Source: Tubulanus polymorphus (taxonomy: Eukaryota; Nemertea; Palaeonemertea; Tubulaniformes; Tubulanidae). Taken from it: a stretch of 64,000 nt of DNA. Shown piece by piece: positions 36,061-46,322 of the stretch (positions are counted from its first letter, which is position 1; every line of letters begins with the position of its first letter). The notes below the pieces were generated by a model. The model did not search any database, was not told where the DNA came from, and saw only the letters and a program-made list of their open reading frames with translations. The position numbers and the translations under genes were made by a program. Where the stretch lies: contig NC_134029.1 in NCBI RefSeq assembly GCF_964204645.1, forward strand, positions 11,522,850 to 11,586,849. Direction: 5' to 3'.

Positions 36061-36794
36061 CAGGGATGAGAATTCCCCGCGGATCCGCGGTTTCCCGCGG
36101 ATTTCAGTATTGAAAAATATCAATTTTCCAAATAGTCCAAAAATGATGTAAAAGTATGGGGGGGGGGGGTGATGATCTCACTCAATTGGTCCGGCGCGAT
36201 CGGTAATCAGGTGAACCGTAAAAGCGTTCAGTGCCTGTTTTACTTATCGTCACGTAAAAGTATCGCATTTCAATGCATATTCATTACAACACAGTGATTT
36301 TGTATGTACATTTGTACTACGATGAGTGTGTAGCCTATGTATTTTATCGATCGGTTGCAGACACGCACGCACAGCAACAGTAGTAACGTATATAGGTCTA
36401 CTTACTGTTGCTGCGTGTGTGTGGCGAACGCTTTCGGATATTATACACTACTTGGTGATGATTTTTAGTGAGCATTCATCGGCGCATTTTTACTGCAATA
36501 ATTCAGGGCTCGACCCGTAATGCATGAGATGCTGAATGTCATCAAATGAGGATGTACCACATTGGAACTAGCCATTACCTTCCAAAATATAATAGTCGTT
36601 CATGGGTTCAAGATCGCTCTAAGTGCTCGGAAAACGTATTTAATTTCTAAAATTTTCTTGGGGGAGGGCCCCCAAACCCCCCCCCCCCGAATTAGCTTCG
36701 CGCCTTCGGCGCTCGGTAGTGCTGACAGCTGGTTCGTGTATGTCACTCAAGAAAAATAACCCGCGGATTTTACAGGTCGGCGTTCTCATCCCTG
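36061..36794. mobile_element. 734-bp non-autonomous TIR element
   Basis: Starts CAGGGATGAGAA and ends TTCTCATCCCTG, 12-bp perfect inverted ends, flanked by CTCTCT on both sides (36055-36060, 36795-36800). The matching place in the right arm (about 53657) has a single CTCTCT and no insert. The interior has CCGCGGATCCGCGG, a run of Gs at 36161 and a run of Cs near 36679. No transposase. Confidence 0.85.
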
Positions 36795-36987
36795 CTCTCT
36801 AGACTACCCCGCCAGTACGGGTAGCCGAGCAAACCGGAAAACTCATAATGATGTACAGATGTCGACACTAATCATTCAGCTTATCATGTGACTTTGTAAC
36901 CTAGAGTTTTTTAGTTTGAATAAATGCGTAGGCCAGGATGGCTACGGATTACTAGAAACAAATCTTATTCTTTGAGGATTTGAAACA

Positions 36988-37002
36988 TGGTGGCAGCGGG
37001 TG
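36988..37002 (+). promoter_or_regulatory. Gypsy primer-binding site, left-arm copy
   Basis: TGGTGGCAGCGGGTG directly follows ...GATTTGAAACA, an LTR-type CA end. Upstream, AATAAATGCG could serve as the LTR's polyadenylation signal. The inverse copy is at 53451-53465. The 5' limit of the LTR cannot be fixed because no second LTR in direct orientation is present. Confidence 0.6.
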
Positions 37003-37092
37003 AAACGATGGTACCCATATAATTCAACCGGTGTTGATGAACTTGAGACAGTTAACCGTTGTAAATGGATATTTGCCTGGACGTATCGGCCC

Positions 37093-37127
37093 GATTACGA
37101 TTACGATTACGATTACGATTACGATTT
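37093..37127 (-). repeat. hexamer tail of LINE A
   Basis: Read on the minus strand the element ends in about five TAATCG units after AATAAA. Hexamer tails are known in several LINE clades, and here replace poly(A). Confidence 0.8.
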
Positions 37128-37320
37128 ATTTACACTCCAACCATTTCCATGGTATATGGAGGAAAACTATTACACATGTATATACAAATATTTACAAAAC
37201 AACACTAAAGTGATTAAAATTTAGAGAATGAAAACGTAACGAAATATATATATATACATCAACTATTTACAATACTATATATACTATTATATACATCAAC
37301 TATTTACAATACTATATATA

Positions 37321-40300
37321 CTATTGGAGGGATCTATATACATCTAAGCCGGTCTTAATGAATTTAGCTAAGTTGACCGTTGGGTTTTTCAGAATATCAA
37401 GGGTATTAAAGGTATTCAAATTCAAAAAGTTTTTGCGTTGTTCGTTAAGTAAGGTACAGTCAAACAGAAAATGGGATTCGTCACCTAAAGTATTACAAGT
37501 GGGGCATATTCTATCGGCTCTGTCTAAATGAAGGTTTGAAAATTTGTTCACAGGTAAAATATAGGACCCGACCCTAAATTCAAATAAACTAGTTCCTAAG
37601 TCATCACCAAGTTCTATTATATACTTCTCTAACCTAATATCATTTTTATATTGCCTAAAGTTAGTGTATATCGGATTAGTATTTATGGCAGATACAGTTT
37701 CTTGAAGGTGCTGGTCACGGAGTATCTGTTTTATTCGTTTTGAAAAAGATTTACTGTTAGTCATGAATTGCTGCGTCCAAATGCAGGACAAACCACAGTC
37801 ATCAAACGTTTTCTTTATATATGATAACCAAGGGCTCTTAAATTTATCCCTTAAAAATAAATTGAAAGATATTTTATAGAGTATTGAATTAAGTTTGGTT
37901 TGCTTTCCAGATACTGTTTTCACCCAAAAGTTAATCATCCTGCGTCTAACATCTATATTCAAAGGGTAACGTCCTAGCTCTGATAAAACTTGTAAGTTGC
38001 GAGAATATTTCGTCACTTTCATTAAGATTTTACAGAAGAAGCGATGAATATTTTCTAATAAATCAAGATTTTCATATCCCCAGATCTCACACCCATACAT
38101 GGCTATTGGAGCAACACACGTATCAAATAATTTAAACATAACATCTATGGGCAATTTCAAACGTCTGCCTTTTTGAACGATCGAAAATATAGCTCTGATA
38201 GCATTATCGTAAAGATACTTTTTTGCCTTAGCAAAGTAACCATTCCAATTGAATTTTACTCCGAGATAAACATAATCTTCAACTACCTCTAACTCTTGAT
38301 CACCAAACATAAATTTCGAAATCGTTTTTATCCGGGATTTACTTCGCGCAAATACTAGTACTTTAGTTTTCTCTGGGTTAACAGTGAGACCATTAGCCGC
38401 GCAATATTCAAATAAGGTATCTAAGTGTAGCTGAAGAGATTTCTCATCCTCAGCAAGAATAACTGTATCATCTGCGTATAGTATTATGAATAAATTCAGT
38501 AAAGTATCAATATCCTGATCACGATTCAAATTTAGTTTTTCTATAAATGACAAAGTTGGTTTTCCACGATCAATGAAAAATTCTTCAATGTCGTTTAAGA
38601 ATAACGAAAAGAGGATAGGTGAGAGATTTTCGCCTTGTCTTAAGCCTCTATCAGCTGCAAAGTATTGTGACGTGCAACCATTTAATTCAACACATGATTT
38701 TATGGAGTTATACATATTTTTGACCACATTGAAAAAGTTTCCATTAACATTGTTAGCAATTAATTTTCGCCATAACTTTACCCTACAAATCGAGTCGAAA
38801 GCTTTCTTAAAATCAACAAAGGCGCAAAAAAGTCTTCTTCCCTGACAAAGATACAGCTCTACGATTGTTTTAAGCGTGTAAATATGATCAATGGTGGAAT
38901 ATTTCGATCTAAAGCCAGCCTGGGCTTCACTTATAATGTGATTCGTATCTAGAAATGTTGACAATCTTTGATTTAGGATACTTGTAAATAATTTACCAAG
39001 ACAGCTAACTAAGGTAATACCTCTATAATTATCAGGATTAGAGGGATCGCCATTCTTTTTGAAAATGGGTTTGATGACGCCTATAGACCACATCTCTGGA
39101 ACATATCCTGTTGTAAGAACTAAATTGAATAATTTTTGTAATATATCAACTAAAAACGGATACTGACTAACTCCCAGCAGCTCATTCGTGATTCCATCAA
39201 TGCCTGGGGCCTTATTGTTTTTGAGTAAAGAGATAGCCTTAATTACCTCATCACTGGTTATATCACTGTTCAAAATATAATTGTCATAGACAGGATGGTC
39301 ACCCACGTCTGGGGGCTCATCACCGTCATCGGTTTCATTGTTAACATTATTCAAATCATTTAATCTCATAAAATGTTCAAGAAAAATATCAATATCTATA
39401 TTAGCCTCATTATTTTTTGTTCCGCTCGCAGAGTTTAGCATCGACCAATACTTTTTTGGGTTATTAATTTCGCATTCTCTCAATTCCTTAATAAATTCAT
39501 CCTTTTGTTTCTTCTTATTTTCTCGGATGACCTTTTTATAGTTTTTAGACGAGTTCTTAAGGGATTCAAAATTGGAAAGGGTAGGGCAACCCCTATATCT
39601 TTTTTTCATATAATTATATTTCTTCTGTGCATCTCTACAGTCCCTGCCAAACCATCTGTTGCGGACCGGTTTTTTGCAGTTATTACTTTTCCTACTTTTT
39701 CTATGGTACATCAAATTACACTCATCAGCACTTGATAATAAAGAAGATACAAATCTATCGGTAAGTCCATTAATGTCATCTGGCGATTGATTTCCTAGAT
39801 CTTGCAACCCGTCCAACAGTAACTTATCTAAATCATTATCTCGTAATCTTGATTCTACATTCAGGAAAAATTGATTTGATCTAGTACTGACCCACCTAAT
39901 TGAAGTTTTAAAGTTCGCGTGTTCATTACCCCTTACATTATCGCTAGCAATGGTGTCCCTAGAATTCGTATACACGCACAGATTAATAGGATTATGTCCA
40001 TCAGATAATAATGGGTCAAAAGGCATTATTTCAAAGTCCTCAACATAACCAAACAGTTCTAAATCACACACAAAATAATCAATGACACTAGTGTTCCTAA
40101 AAGTATAATTACCTGTCTGATCATTGCCACATCTGCCATTGAGGATAATTAGTGAATGGTTCTTACACAAATCTATTAGTTGATAGCCTGTATTATTCTT
40201 TCTTTCGTCCTGATTATTTCTAGTTGTGGGAACGCCTAAATTAATCAATGAGTCAACAATAGGGTCTAAGTTATCATCTTGAATTATCTGATTATCAGGT

Positions 40301-41124
40301 TCCAAAAAGTCTGGCATACAAGCGGTGTGAGCATTAAAGTCACCAGAAATTAACACATTGAAATCATACTCAACTTTCAATTCCAATAACTCTATTTCAA
40401 TTTCTCTGATAGCTATTTCTGAATAATAACGACTATTTTCTGGAGGAATATAAATTACACCTAAAAGTACATGTTTGTCGCGATTAAATAAATCTTTATC
40501 TAATAAATACCAAGATACAAACTGAGAGTCAGTCGAAATTGGTTTTATTTTATTTTTCATGAACTTCCTATATATGATACCGACGCCACCTGATCCTTTT
40601 TTTGAAAACTTTTTCCTATTTTTAAAGTGCGCCATATGGGAGGCGGGCAAGCTACAACCTAAATTACCGTCTAAATCATCTAAGTGAGTTTCAGTTAGAC
40701 ATGTGATATCATTATTGCTAATAAATTCACAGAATTCTGGGATATCGAGTTTAGCTATAAGGCCACATACATTCAGCGTAGAAAACTTTAATGATGATTT
40801 GATACAAGGAATTTCACTTATGTTTGCTGCGTTTGCTGTACTAGTTACATTTTGCTTATTTAAATCAGAAGTGTTAATATTTCGCTTATTTACATCAGAA
40901 ATGAAATTGTTAGGAGTTACATCAGGTACATGATTGTTACTATTTACATCAGGGTGTGTATCTACCGTATGAGAATTTACATGCGAGCCAACGATATCTC
41001 TATTTATATTTGGATAACTGTCACATAAATTTACACTATTTACAAATTCTATAACATAACAACAACTTCGAGATACAAGGACAGTCCGGTCTACGAATTG
41101 TACGCAAAGTCCCTCCGCTGGTTC
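37321..41124 (-). CDS. LINE A ORF2: endonuclease, reverse transcriptase, zinc knuckle
   Basis: Open for about 1267 codons starting right after the ORF1 stop and in the same frame; no ATG near the start, the first being inside the endonuclease domain. AP endonuclease: LNVCGL, ETHLDD, ISGDFNAHT near residue 260, SVIDYFVCD, LSDGHNPI. RT: NYRGITLVSCLGKLF, FVDFKKAFD near 770, RGLRQGENLSP, ILYADDTVIL near 880. C-terminal CxxC...H...C knuckle (CPTCNTLGDESHFLFDC). All catalytic residues are present. Nicks target DNA and copies the element RNA by target-primed reverse transcription. Confidence 0.92.
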   Translation of the reverse strand, partial: EPAEGLCVQFVDRTVLVSRSCCYVIEFVNSVNLCDSYPNINRDIVGSHVNSHTVDTHPDVNSNNHVPDVTPNNFISDVNKRNINTSDLNKQNVTSTANAANISEIPCIKSSLKFSTLNVCGLIAKLDIPEFCEFISNNDITCLTETHLDDLDGNLGCSLPASHMAHFKNRKKFSKKGSGGVGIIYRKFMKNKIKPISTDSQFVSWYLLDKDLFNRDKHVLLGVIYIPPENSRYYSEIAIREIEIELLELKVEYDFNVLISGDFNAHTACMPDFLEPDNQIIQDDNLDPIVDSLINLGVPTTRNNQDERKNNTGYQLIDLCKNHSLIILNGRCGNDQTGNYTFRNTSVIDYFVCDLELFGYVEDFEIMPFDPLLSDGHNPINLCVYTNSRDTIASDNVRGNEHANFKTSIRWVSTRSNQFFLNVESRLRDNDLDKLLLDGLQDLGNQSPDDINGLTDRFVSSLLSSADECNLMYHRKSRKSNNCKKPVRNRWFGRDCRDAQKKYNYMKKRYRGCPTLSNFESLKNSSKNYKKVIRENKKKQKDEFIKELRECEINNPKKYWSMLNSASGTKNNEANIDIDIFLEHFMRLNDLNNVNNETDDGDEPPDVGDHPVYDNYILNSDITSDEVIKAISLLKNNKAPGIDGITNELLGVSQYPFLVDILQKLFNLVLTTGYVPEMWSIGVIKPIFKKNGDPSNPDNYRGITLVSCLGKLFTSILNQRLSTFLDTNHIISEAQAGFRSKYSTIDHIYTLKTIVELYLCQGRRLFCAFVDFKKAFDSICRVKLWRKLIANNVNGNFFNVVKNMYNSIKSCVELNGCTSQYFAADRGLRQGENLSPILFSLFLNDIEEFFIDRGKPTLSFIEKLNLNRDQDIDTLLNLFIILYADDTVILAEDEKSLQLHLDTLFEYCAANGLTVNPEKTKVLVFARSKSRIKTISKFMFGDQELEVVEDYVYLGVKFNWNGYFAKAKKYLYDNAIRAIFSIVQKGRRLKLPIDVMFKLFDTCVAPIAMYGCEIWGYENLDLLENIHRFFCKILMKVTKYSRNLQVLSELGRYPLNIDVRRRMINFWVKTVSGKQTKLNSILYKISFNLFLRDKFKSPWLSYIKKTFDDCGLSCIWTQQFMTNSKSFSKRIKQILRDQHLQETVSAINTNPIYTNFRQYKNDIRLEKYIIELGDDLGTSLFEFRVGSYILPVNKFSNLHLDRADRICPTCNTLGDESHFLFDCTLLNEQRKNFLNLNTFNTLDILKNPTVNLAKFIKTGLDVYRSLQ

Positions 41125-41910
41125 CTAGTGGCTGTCCATCGGTACGCGGTCACGGTTTTCGCGGATAACGAGTTTGTCCCGTACAAAGAAAGCTTGTTTT
41201 CCGTTCGCTTTCGCGGCTCTCAGCTCGGGTAGCTTTTCGCGTCGTCTCGCCGCCCATTCCTCAGGCACCTGTTCATTCAGTCCTAAAGACGAGCCCGCGA
41301 GATTTTTCGCAACTGAACGTACCAGTTCACGATCTTTGAAGAACTCGAATTTTGCAACAATTGGGCGCGGTTTTTTCTGTTCATTTTTCCTTCGTCCAAG
41401 GCGATGTGTTCGCGCGAATTTGAATGAGTCCACGGTCGTCTTCGGTAACTTAAGGTCTTTCTCGCAAAAGCCTTTAATCAAGTCCTCGGTATTCTCATTT
41501 TCGGATTCCTCGACGCCGTAAAAGATCAAATTATCGCGCATGCTACGCCATTGCTGATCTAGGAGTAGTTCATGGTCCGATTTGATAATTGCGTCCTGAT
41601 CAGCGACGACTTTCTCTAAATCGCGAACTTTGCTTCTAAGTTGTTCGTTTTCACTCTTTAGTTGTAATACGTCCTGGTGGCAAAATTCAAGCGATTGTTT
41701 AACTTCGGTCATGTCCCTCTGCAAGTCGTCTAGAAGCTCTAATTTCGAAAGCTGGGAAAGAATCGCATCAAGTTTTGACGATATTCCATTGTCTGCTTCC
41801 ACACGTGATGCCGTTTCCTCAGTCGATTTATGATTCTGGCGATTCGGACGATTTGATGCTGCAGTCTTCTGCTTCTTGTTAGGGGGTGAAACACTTTGTC
41901 TTCCCGCCAT
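41125..41910 (-). CDS. LINE A ORF1: RNA-binding chaperone, L1 ORF1-like
   Basis: 261 residues from ATG 41910 to TAG 41127-41125. A basic Ser/Lys/Gln-rich N-terminus; a coiled coil at about residues 45-115 (heptads LDAILSQLSKLELLDDLQ and SENEQLRSKVRDLEK); then an RRM-like part with RDNLIFYGVEE; and a basic C-terminal part (SSLGLNEQVPEEWAARRREK) as in L1-type ORF1 proteins that coat the element RNA as trimers. The stop is followed in frame by ORF2. Confidence 0.88.
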   Translation of the reverse strand: MAGRQSVSPPNKKQKTAASNRPNRQNHKSTEETASRVEADNGISSKLDAILSQLSKLELLDDLQRDMTEVKQSLEFCHQDVLQLKSENEQLRSKVRDLEKVVADQDAIIKSDHELLLDQQWRSMRDNLIFYGVEESENENTEDLIKGFCEKDLKLPKTTVDSFKFARTHRLGRRKNEQKKPRPIVAKFEFFKDRELVRSVAKNLAGSSLGLNEQVPEEWAARRREKLPELRAAKANGKQAFFVRDKLVIRENRDRVPMDSH

Positions 41911-42332
41911 TTTCTCCAGGTCTCACCGAATATCACACAGATTTTGTGGTTGAAAAAGAAAAACAAATCGGTTAAGTTTCAATATATAGAAACGGGATTA
42001 ACTGGACGCAAAGAATTAAACTAATCTAGGCCCTACGCACGTTAGTTCGTTTGTCATCAACCGGTGCGATTTGTCTTTGTCGACTATGCAATGTTAATTC
42101 GTTTGATATAAGCTAGTTTTTAGTGTCTGTCGTGGCCGAATAATTAATACTAAATTCTCAGCTAATACGGGCTAAACGCACAAAAACGGCAACGGAATAT
42201 AATAGATCTAAGGTAGAAAAAATAGTTTCCTTGGATAATGTTTGTAAGTGAAATGTGAAAATTTACCTTGACGGTCGTTTAAGTAATTCAAGGAGCGCGC
42301 CGAAAGTACGTCCGCACAGTTCAGTACACCGC
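41911..42332 (-). promoter_or_regulatory. LINE A 5' UTR, probable internal promoter
   Basis: About 420 bp between the ORF1 start and the poly(T) of LINE B. No ORF. By position it should contain the internal promoter. The exact 5' end is inferred from the junction with LINE B. Confidence 0.5.
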
Positions 42333-42605
42333 TTTTTTTTTTTTTTTTTTTTTTTTCTGTTTTGATATTTGATATTTATTTATTTCACTCCAACCATAAG
42401 AATGGTACGTGGAGGCAAGATTGAATACAAAATATGGAATATAAAAATTTACAAAACATGAACAGAATTATATACATATATACAAAACAAAATAGGAATT
42501 AACAAAATTTAATATCCAACTTTCAGTAATAAAACTATTTACAAACAAAGCAAGTACAGAGATTGAATTATATACAGCAAGATATATCACACGTATATAC
42601 ACAAT

Positions 42606-45600
42606 TCACTGGAGGGATTTGTATAAACTTAAACCTAACTGGATAAATTTAGCTAATTGTGGGGTAGGATTCCTTAATATTTCCAAGTTTCTGGACATAC
42701 TTAAATGGATGGAATTATCACGCAGATCACTTAGCAAAGTGCAGTCATAAATGAAGTGAAGCTCATCTCCTACGGTGTTACAGGCAGGGCACAGTCTTTC
42801 ACTTCGGTCTATATGAGCGTTCGATCGATTATTTACCGGTAATAAATAGGAACCAATTCTGAATTCGAATAAGCTATGCACAAGACTTCCGTCAAGTTGA
42901 GTTATATATTTTTCAAGCCTAACATCGTTCTTATATAGTTTGAAATTAACATACTGCTGATCTTCATTCACTTTTTGAAGCATTTCTTGTACGTGTTGGT
43001 CACGGAGGACTTGTTTCACGTACTTGGAGAGCGTTTTATAATGTTCCGTGTATTGCTGTAACCATATGTAAGATAAGCCAATGTCGTCAAATATTTTCTT
43101 TATATACAATAACCAAGGGGATTTGTGTTTTTCGCGTACATACAGATTGAGGGATATACGGTACAGGATTGCATTAAGTTTTGATTCTTTGCCGGTAACA
43201 GTTTTAAGCCAAAAGTTTACCATCCTCCGTTTTACCTCGATACTCATGGGGTACCGCCCAAGTTCAGCTAATACCTGCAGGTTGTGCGAATATTTTGACA
43301 CTTTCATAATAATTTTGCAAAACGTACAGTGCAGACTCTCTAATAAATCGAGGCTTTCAAAGCCCCATATCTCACAACCATATAACGCAACGGGTGCGAC
43401 GCACATATCGAAAAGTTTCAGCAAAACATCTATCGGGAGCTTCAAGCGTCTGCCTTTTTGTATTACCGAGAACATTGCTCTCATTGCCTTGTCATATAGA
43501 TATTTTTTTGCTTTGGCGAAGCTGCCATTCCAATTGAACTTAACTCCCAGGTATAGATAGTCCTCAACGATCTCAATCTCATCTGTGCCAAACATAAACT
43601 TTGTATCTATCTTGATCCTACATTTACTTCTTGCAAAAATTAAAACTTTAGTTTTATCGATATTAACCGTTAAATCGTTTTCTAAACAATATGCATACAA
43701 AGTATCCAGCTGCGACTGCAGTGAATTTTCATCCTCAGCTAAGATGACTGTGTCATCTGCATACAAAATAATAAATAGATTTAACAGGGTGTCAAGATCA
43801 TGATCGCAGTCCGAATTCAGCTTTTCTATAAATGAGAGAGTTGGATTACCATTACCCACGAAAAATGCCTCTATATCATTTAAATAGAGTGAAAATAGGA
43901 TTGGTGATAGATTTTCGCCCTGTCTCAAACCTCTGCCGGCAGTGAAATATTGTGAGGTATTGCCATTATATTTTACGCACGATTTTACAGAGTCGTACAT
44001 GCTTTTAATAACGTTCAGGAAGTTTCCTGTAATACAATTACTAATGAGTTTCTTCCAAAGAGTTACTCTACAGATTGAATCAAATGCCTTTTTAAAATCT
44101 ACGAACGCACAGAACAGTCTTCTCCCCTGGCCAAGGTACAGTTCAACAATGGTTTTAAGAGTGTAGATATGATCAACTGTCGAGTATTTAGATCTGAAAC
44201 CACCTTGGGCTTCACTTATAATATTGTTTGCATCTAAAAATAGAGATAGTCTCTGATTCAGTATGCTCGTAAACAGTTTTCCTAGGCAGCTCACTAGAGT
44301 GATGCCTCTGTAATTATCGGGATCGTCGGGATCACCTTTGTTCTTGTAGATCGGTTTGATCACCCCAATCGACCAAGTATCCGGTACATGGCCAGTCCTT
44401 AGAACAAGATTGAATAGGTTTTGCAAAATATTAACTAAATAGGGATATCGGTTGACTTTTAGCAATTCATTTATTATCCCGTCGATGCCAGATGCCTTTT
44501 TATTCTTAAGTAGTGAGATCGCTTTTATTACTTCATCAGTATCTATCTCGCGGTTGAGAATATGATTATCATAGATAGGCATCTGATTGTCAACAATATC
44601 GTGCTTGTCCTGTGTCTCGCCTAAATCATTTAATTTCATGAAATGCTCGAAAAACTGATCAACATTAATGTTGTGATTATCAGTTTCTGTACTGCCAGTG
44701 GAATTAAGCATCGACCAGTATCTCCTCGGATCATCTATTTCGCATTGCCTAAGTTCCCTAATAAATTCTTCCCTCTGCTTTCGTTTGCTTTCACTAATTA
44801 TTTTCTTATACTTTTTAGATGATCGTTTCAAAGAATCTAGATTCGAGGGGGAAGGACAGCATCTGTATCTGTTCCTCCTATACTTATATTCTTTTTGAGC
44901 AGTTCTGCAGGTTCTAGTGAACCATTTATTATAAGTTGGTCTCTTGCGATTAGTTCTTTTGCGATGGAGCAATTTACATTCCGAGGCACTGTTTAGTAAG
45001 GTAGAAACAAATTTATTAGTAAGCTCGTTGATATCGCTCAGAGATTGATTGTCTGTATTTTCTAATCCGTTTAGAAGTAAATTGTTGAAGTCCATTTCAG
45101 TTAAGTTTAGTTCGACCGATGCAAAGAATTGTTCTGATTTATCCTCATCCCATCGTATCGATGGACTCTCTGTACATGTATCAGTAGTTATATCATCATC
45201 CGAGATACTATCAGTAACACTGCTGTTTGTTTGTAAGCCCAATTTGATTGCATTATGTCCATCTGACAGAAGAGGGTCAAAAGGCATAATTTCAAAATCA
45301 CAGACAAAACGGAACAGATCGATATCACAGACACAGTAATCAATGACACTGGTACCCCTAAAGGTGTAATTACCGGGCAGATCATTTCCACATCTCCCAT
45401 TAAGAATAACTAACGATTGATTTTTACACATGTCAACAAGCTGGTAGCCAGAGTTATTTGTCCTTTTGTCTCTATTGTTTCGTTTAGTGGGTATGACATG
45501 TTTATACAGCTGTTGCGAGTCTGAATGGCACAACTGATCATTGTCGATTACGTAATTATCAGGTTCTAAAAGGTCAGGGACACAGGAAGTATGCGCATTA

Positions 45601-46322
45601 AAATCACCTGTGATTAGCACACTGCAATTGTGCTCAATCTTCAATTGCAATAACTCAAGTTCAATTTCATGAAAAGCATTTTCTGAATAGAATCTACTTC
45701 CCTCAGGGGGAATATAGACTGCACCTAAAATAACATTTTTCGAGTGATTAGATAAAGTTTTGTCTAGAAAATACCACGATACGTAAGAACAATCGGTCGG
45801 TATTGGTTTGATTTTACCGCGTAAATTATCTCTATAGATTATACCTATACCACCAGAACCTTTCTTCGACAACTTTTTTCTGTTTTTAAAGTGGGCCACA
45901 TGGGACCCAGGTAAGCTACAAGCTAAATCACCGTCCGCATCATCAAGATGGGTTTCGCTTAAACAAACAATGTCAAAACAAGCAATAAATTCATTAAATT
46001 CAGGAAAATCAAGTTTGCGGGATAAACCGCACACATTTAAACCTGCGATTTTCAACGCTTCTTTCCGAGAGTTATCCGCATTAGTTTTGTTCGTATTAAC
46101 ACGGTTATTTACACTAAGATCATTTACGATTCTCAACGCTTCTTTCTGAGAATTATTTACATCGGATTCGTTCGTATTTACACTAAACTCATCATCAACG
46201 GCACAGTCGTCACTATTTACACAATCACCGCTATAACCGATGAAATCAATCGCGAAACAACGATTACGAGATAAAATAACAATCCGGTCCAAATATTCAA
46301 TATACGAACCCTCCACAGCGTG
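42606..46322 (-). CDS. LINE B ORF2: endonuclease, reverse transcriptase, zinc knuckle
   Basis: About 1238 open codons directly after the ORF1 stop, in the same frame; the first in-frame candidates for initiation are non-ATG (GTG at 46316). The same domain order as LINE A: LNVCGL and ETHLDD, ITGDFNAHT, SVIDYCVCD, LSDGHNAI; then NYRGITLVSCLGKLF, FVDFKKAFD, RGLRQGENLSP, ILYADDTVIL; then CPACNTVGDELHFIYDC. All active-site residues are kept, so this ORF could still be functional although the copy lacks a complete ORF1 and promoter. Confidence 0.92.
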   Translation of the reverse strand, partial: HAVEGSYIEYLDRIVILSRNRCFAIDFIGYSGDCVNSDDCAVDDEFSVNTNESDVNNSQKEALRIVNDLSVNNRVNTNKTNADNSRKEALKIAGLNVCGLSRKLDFPEFNEFIACFDIVCLSETHLDDADGDLACSLPGSHVAHFKNRKKLSKKGSGGIGIIYRDNLRGKIKPIPTDCSYVSWYFLDKTLSNHSKNVILGAVYIPPEGSRFYSENAFHEIELELLQLKIEHNCSVLITGDFNAHTSCVPDLLEPDNYVIDNDQLCHSDSQQLYKHVIPTKRNNRDKRTNNSGYQLVDMCKNQSLVILNGRCGNDLPGNYTFRGTSVIDYCVCDIDLFRFVCDFEIMPFDPLLSDGHNAIKLGLQTNSSVTDSISDDDITTDTCTESPSIRWDEDKSEQFFASVELNLTEMDFNNLLLNGLENTDNQSLSDINELTNKFVSTLLNSASECKLLHRKRTNRKRPTYNKWFTRTCRTAQKEYKYRRNRYRCCPSPSNLDSLKRSSKKYKKIISESKRKQREEFIRELRQCEIDDPRRYWSMLNSTGSTETDNHNINVDQFFEHFMKLNDLGETQDKHDIVDNQMPIYDNHILNREIDTDEVIKAISLLKNKKASGIDGIINELLKVNRYPYLVNILQNLFNLVLRTGHVPDTWSIGVIKPIYKNKGDPDDPDNYRGITLVSCLGKLFTSILNQRLSLFLDANNIISEAQGGFRSKYSTVDHIYTLKTIVELYLGQGRRLFCAFVDFKKAFDSICRVTLWKKLISNCITGNFLNVIKSMYDSVKSCVKYNGNTSQYFTAGRGLRQGENLSPILFSLYLNDIEAFFVGNGNPTLSFIEKLNSDCDHDLDTLLNLFIILYADDTVILAEDENSLQSQLDTLYAYCLENDLTVNIDKTKVLIFARSKCRIKIDTKFMFGTDEIEIVEDYLYLGVKFNWNGSFAKAKKYLYDKAMRAMFSVIQKGRRLKLPIDVLLKLFDMCVAPVALYGCEIWGFESLDLLESLHCTFCKIIMKVSKYSHNLQVLAELGRYPMSIEVKRRMVNFWLKTVTGKESKLNAILYRISLNLYVREKHKSPWLLYIKKIFDDIGLSYIWLQQYTEHYKTLSKYVKQVLRDQHVQEMLQKVNEDQQYVNFKLYKNDVRLEKYITQLDGSLVHSLFEFRIGSYLLPVNNRSNAHIDRSERLCPACNTVGDELHFIYDCTLLSDLRDNSIHLSMSRNLEILRNPTPQLAKFIQLGLSLYKSLQ

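Larger units (their letters stand above)
35163..37092 (+). repeat. left arm, outer part, of the large inverted repeat
   Basis: Inverse copy of 53362-54557. Minus the 734-bp MITE and its 6-bp duplication, it is about 1190 bp against 1196 bp on the right, with very few differences. It carries an LTR end and a primer-binding site of the same Gypsy family as 49870-53466, here in plus orientation. It stops at GGCCC, where the LINE block starts. Confidence 0.9.
37093..42332 (-). mobile_element. LINE A, apparently full-length APE-type LINE
   Basis: Minus strand: 5' UTR 42332-41911, ORF1 41910-41125, ORF2 41124-37321, a short 3' UTR, and a tail of TAATCG hexamers. Both ORFs are open. Related to LINE B but clearly diverged. 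Clade not assigned; ORF1 is of the coiled-coil/RRM type and ORF2 has an AP endonuclease. Confidence 0.88.

Noticed and set aside
37000-37224. ORF ending in a run of Asp-Tyr repeats
   Set aside because: The repeats are the translated hexamer tail of LINE A read on the wrong strand.
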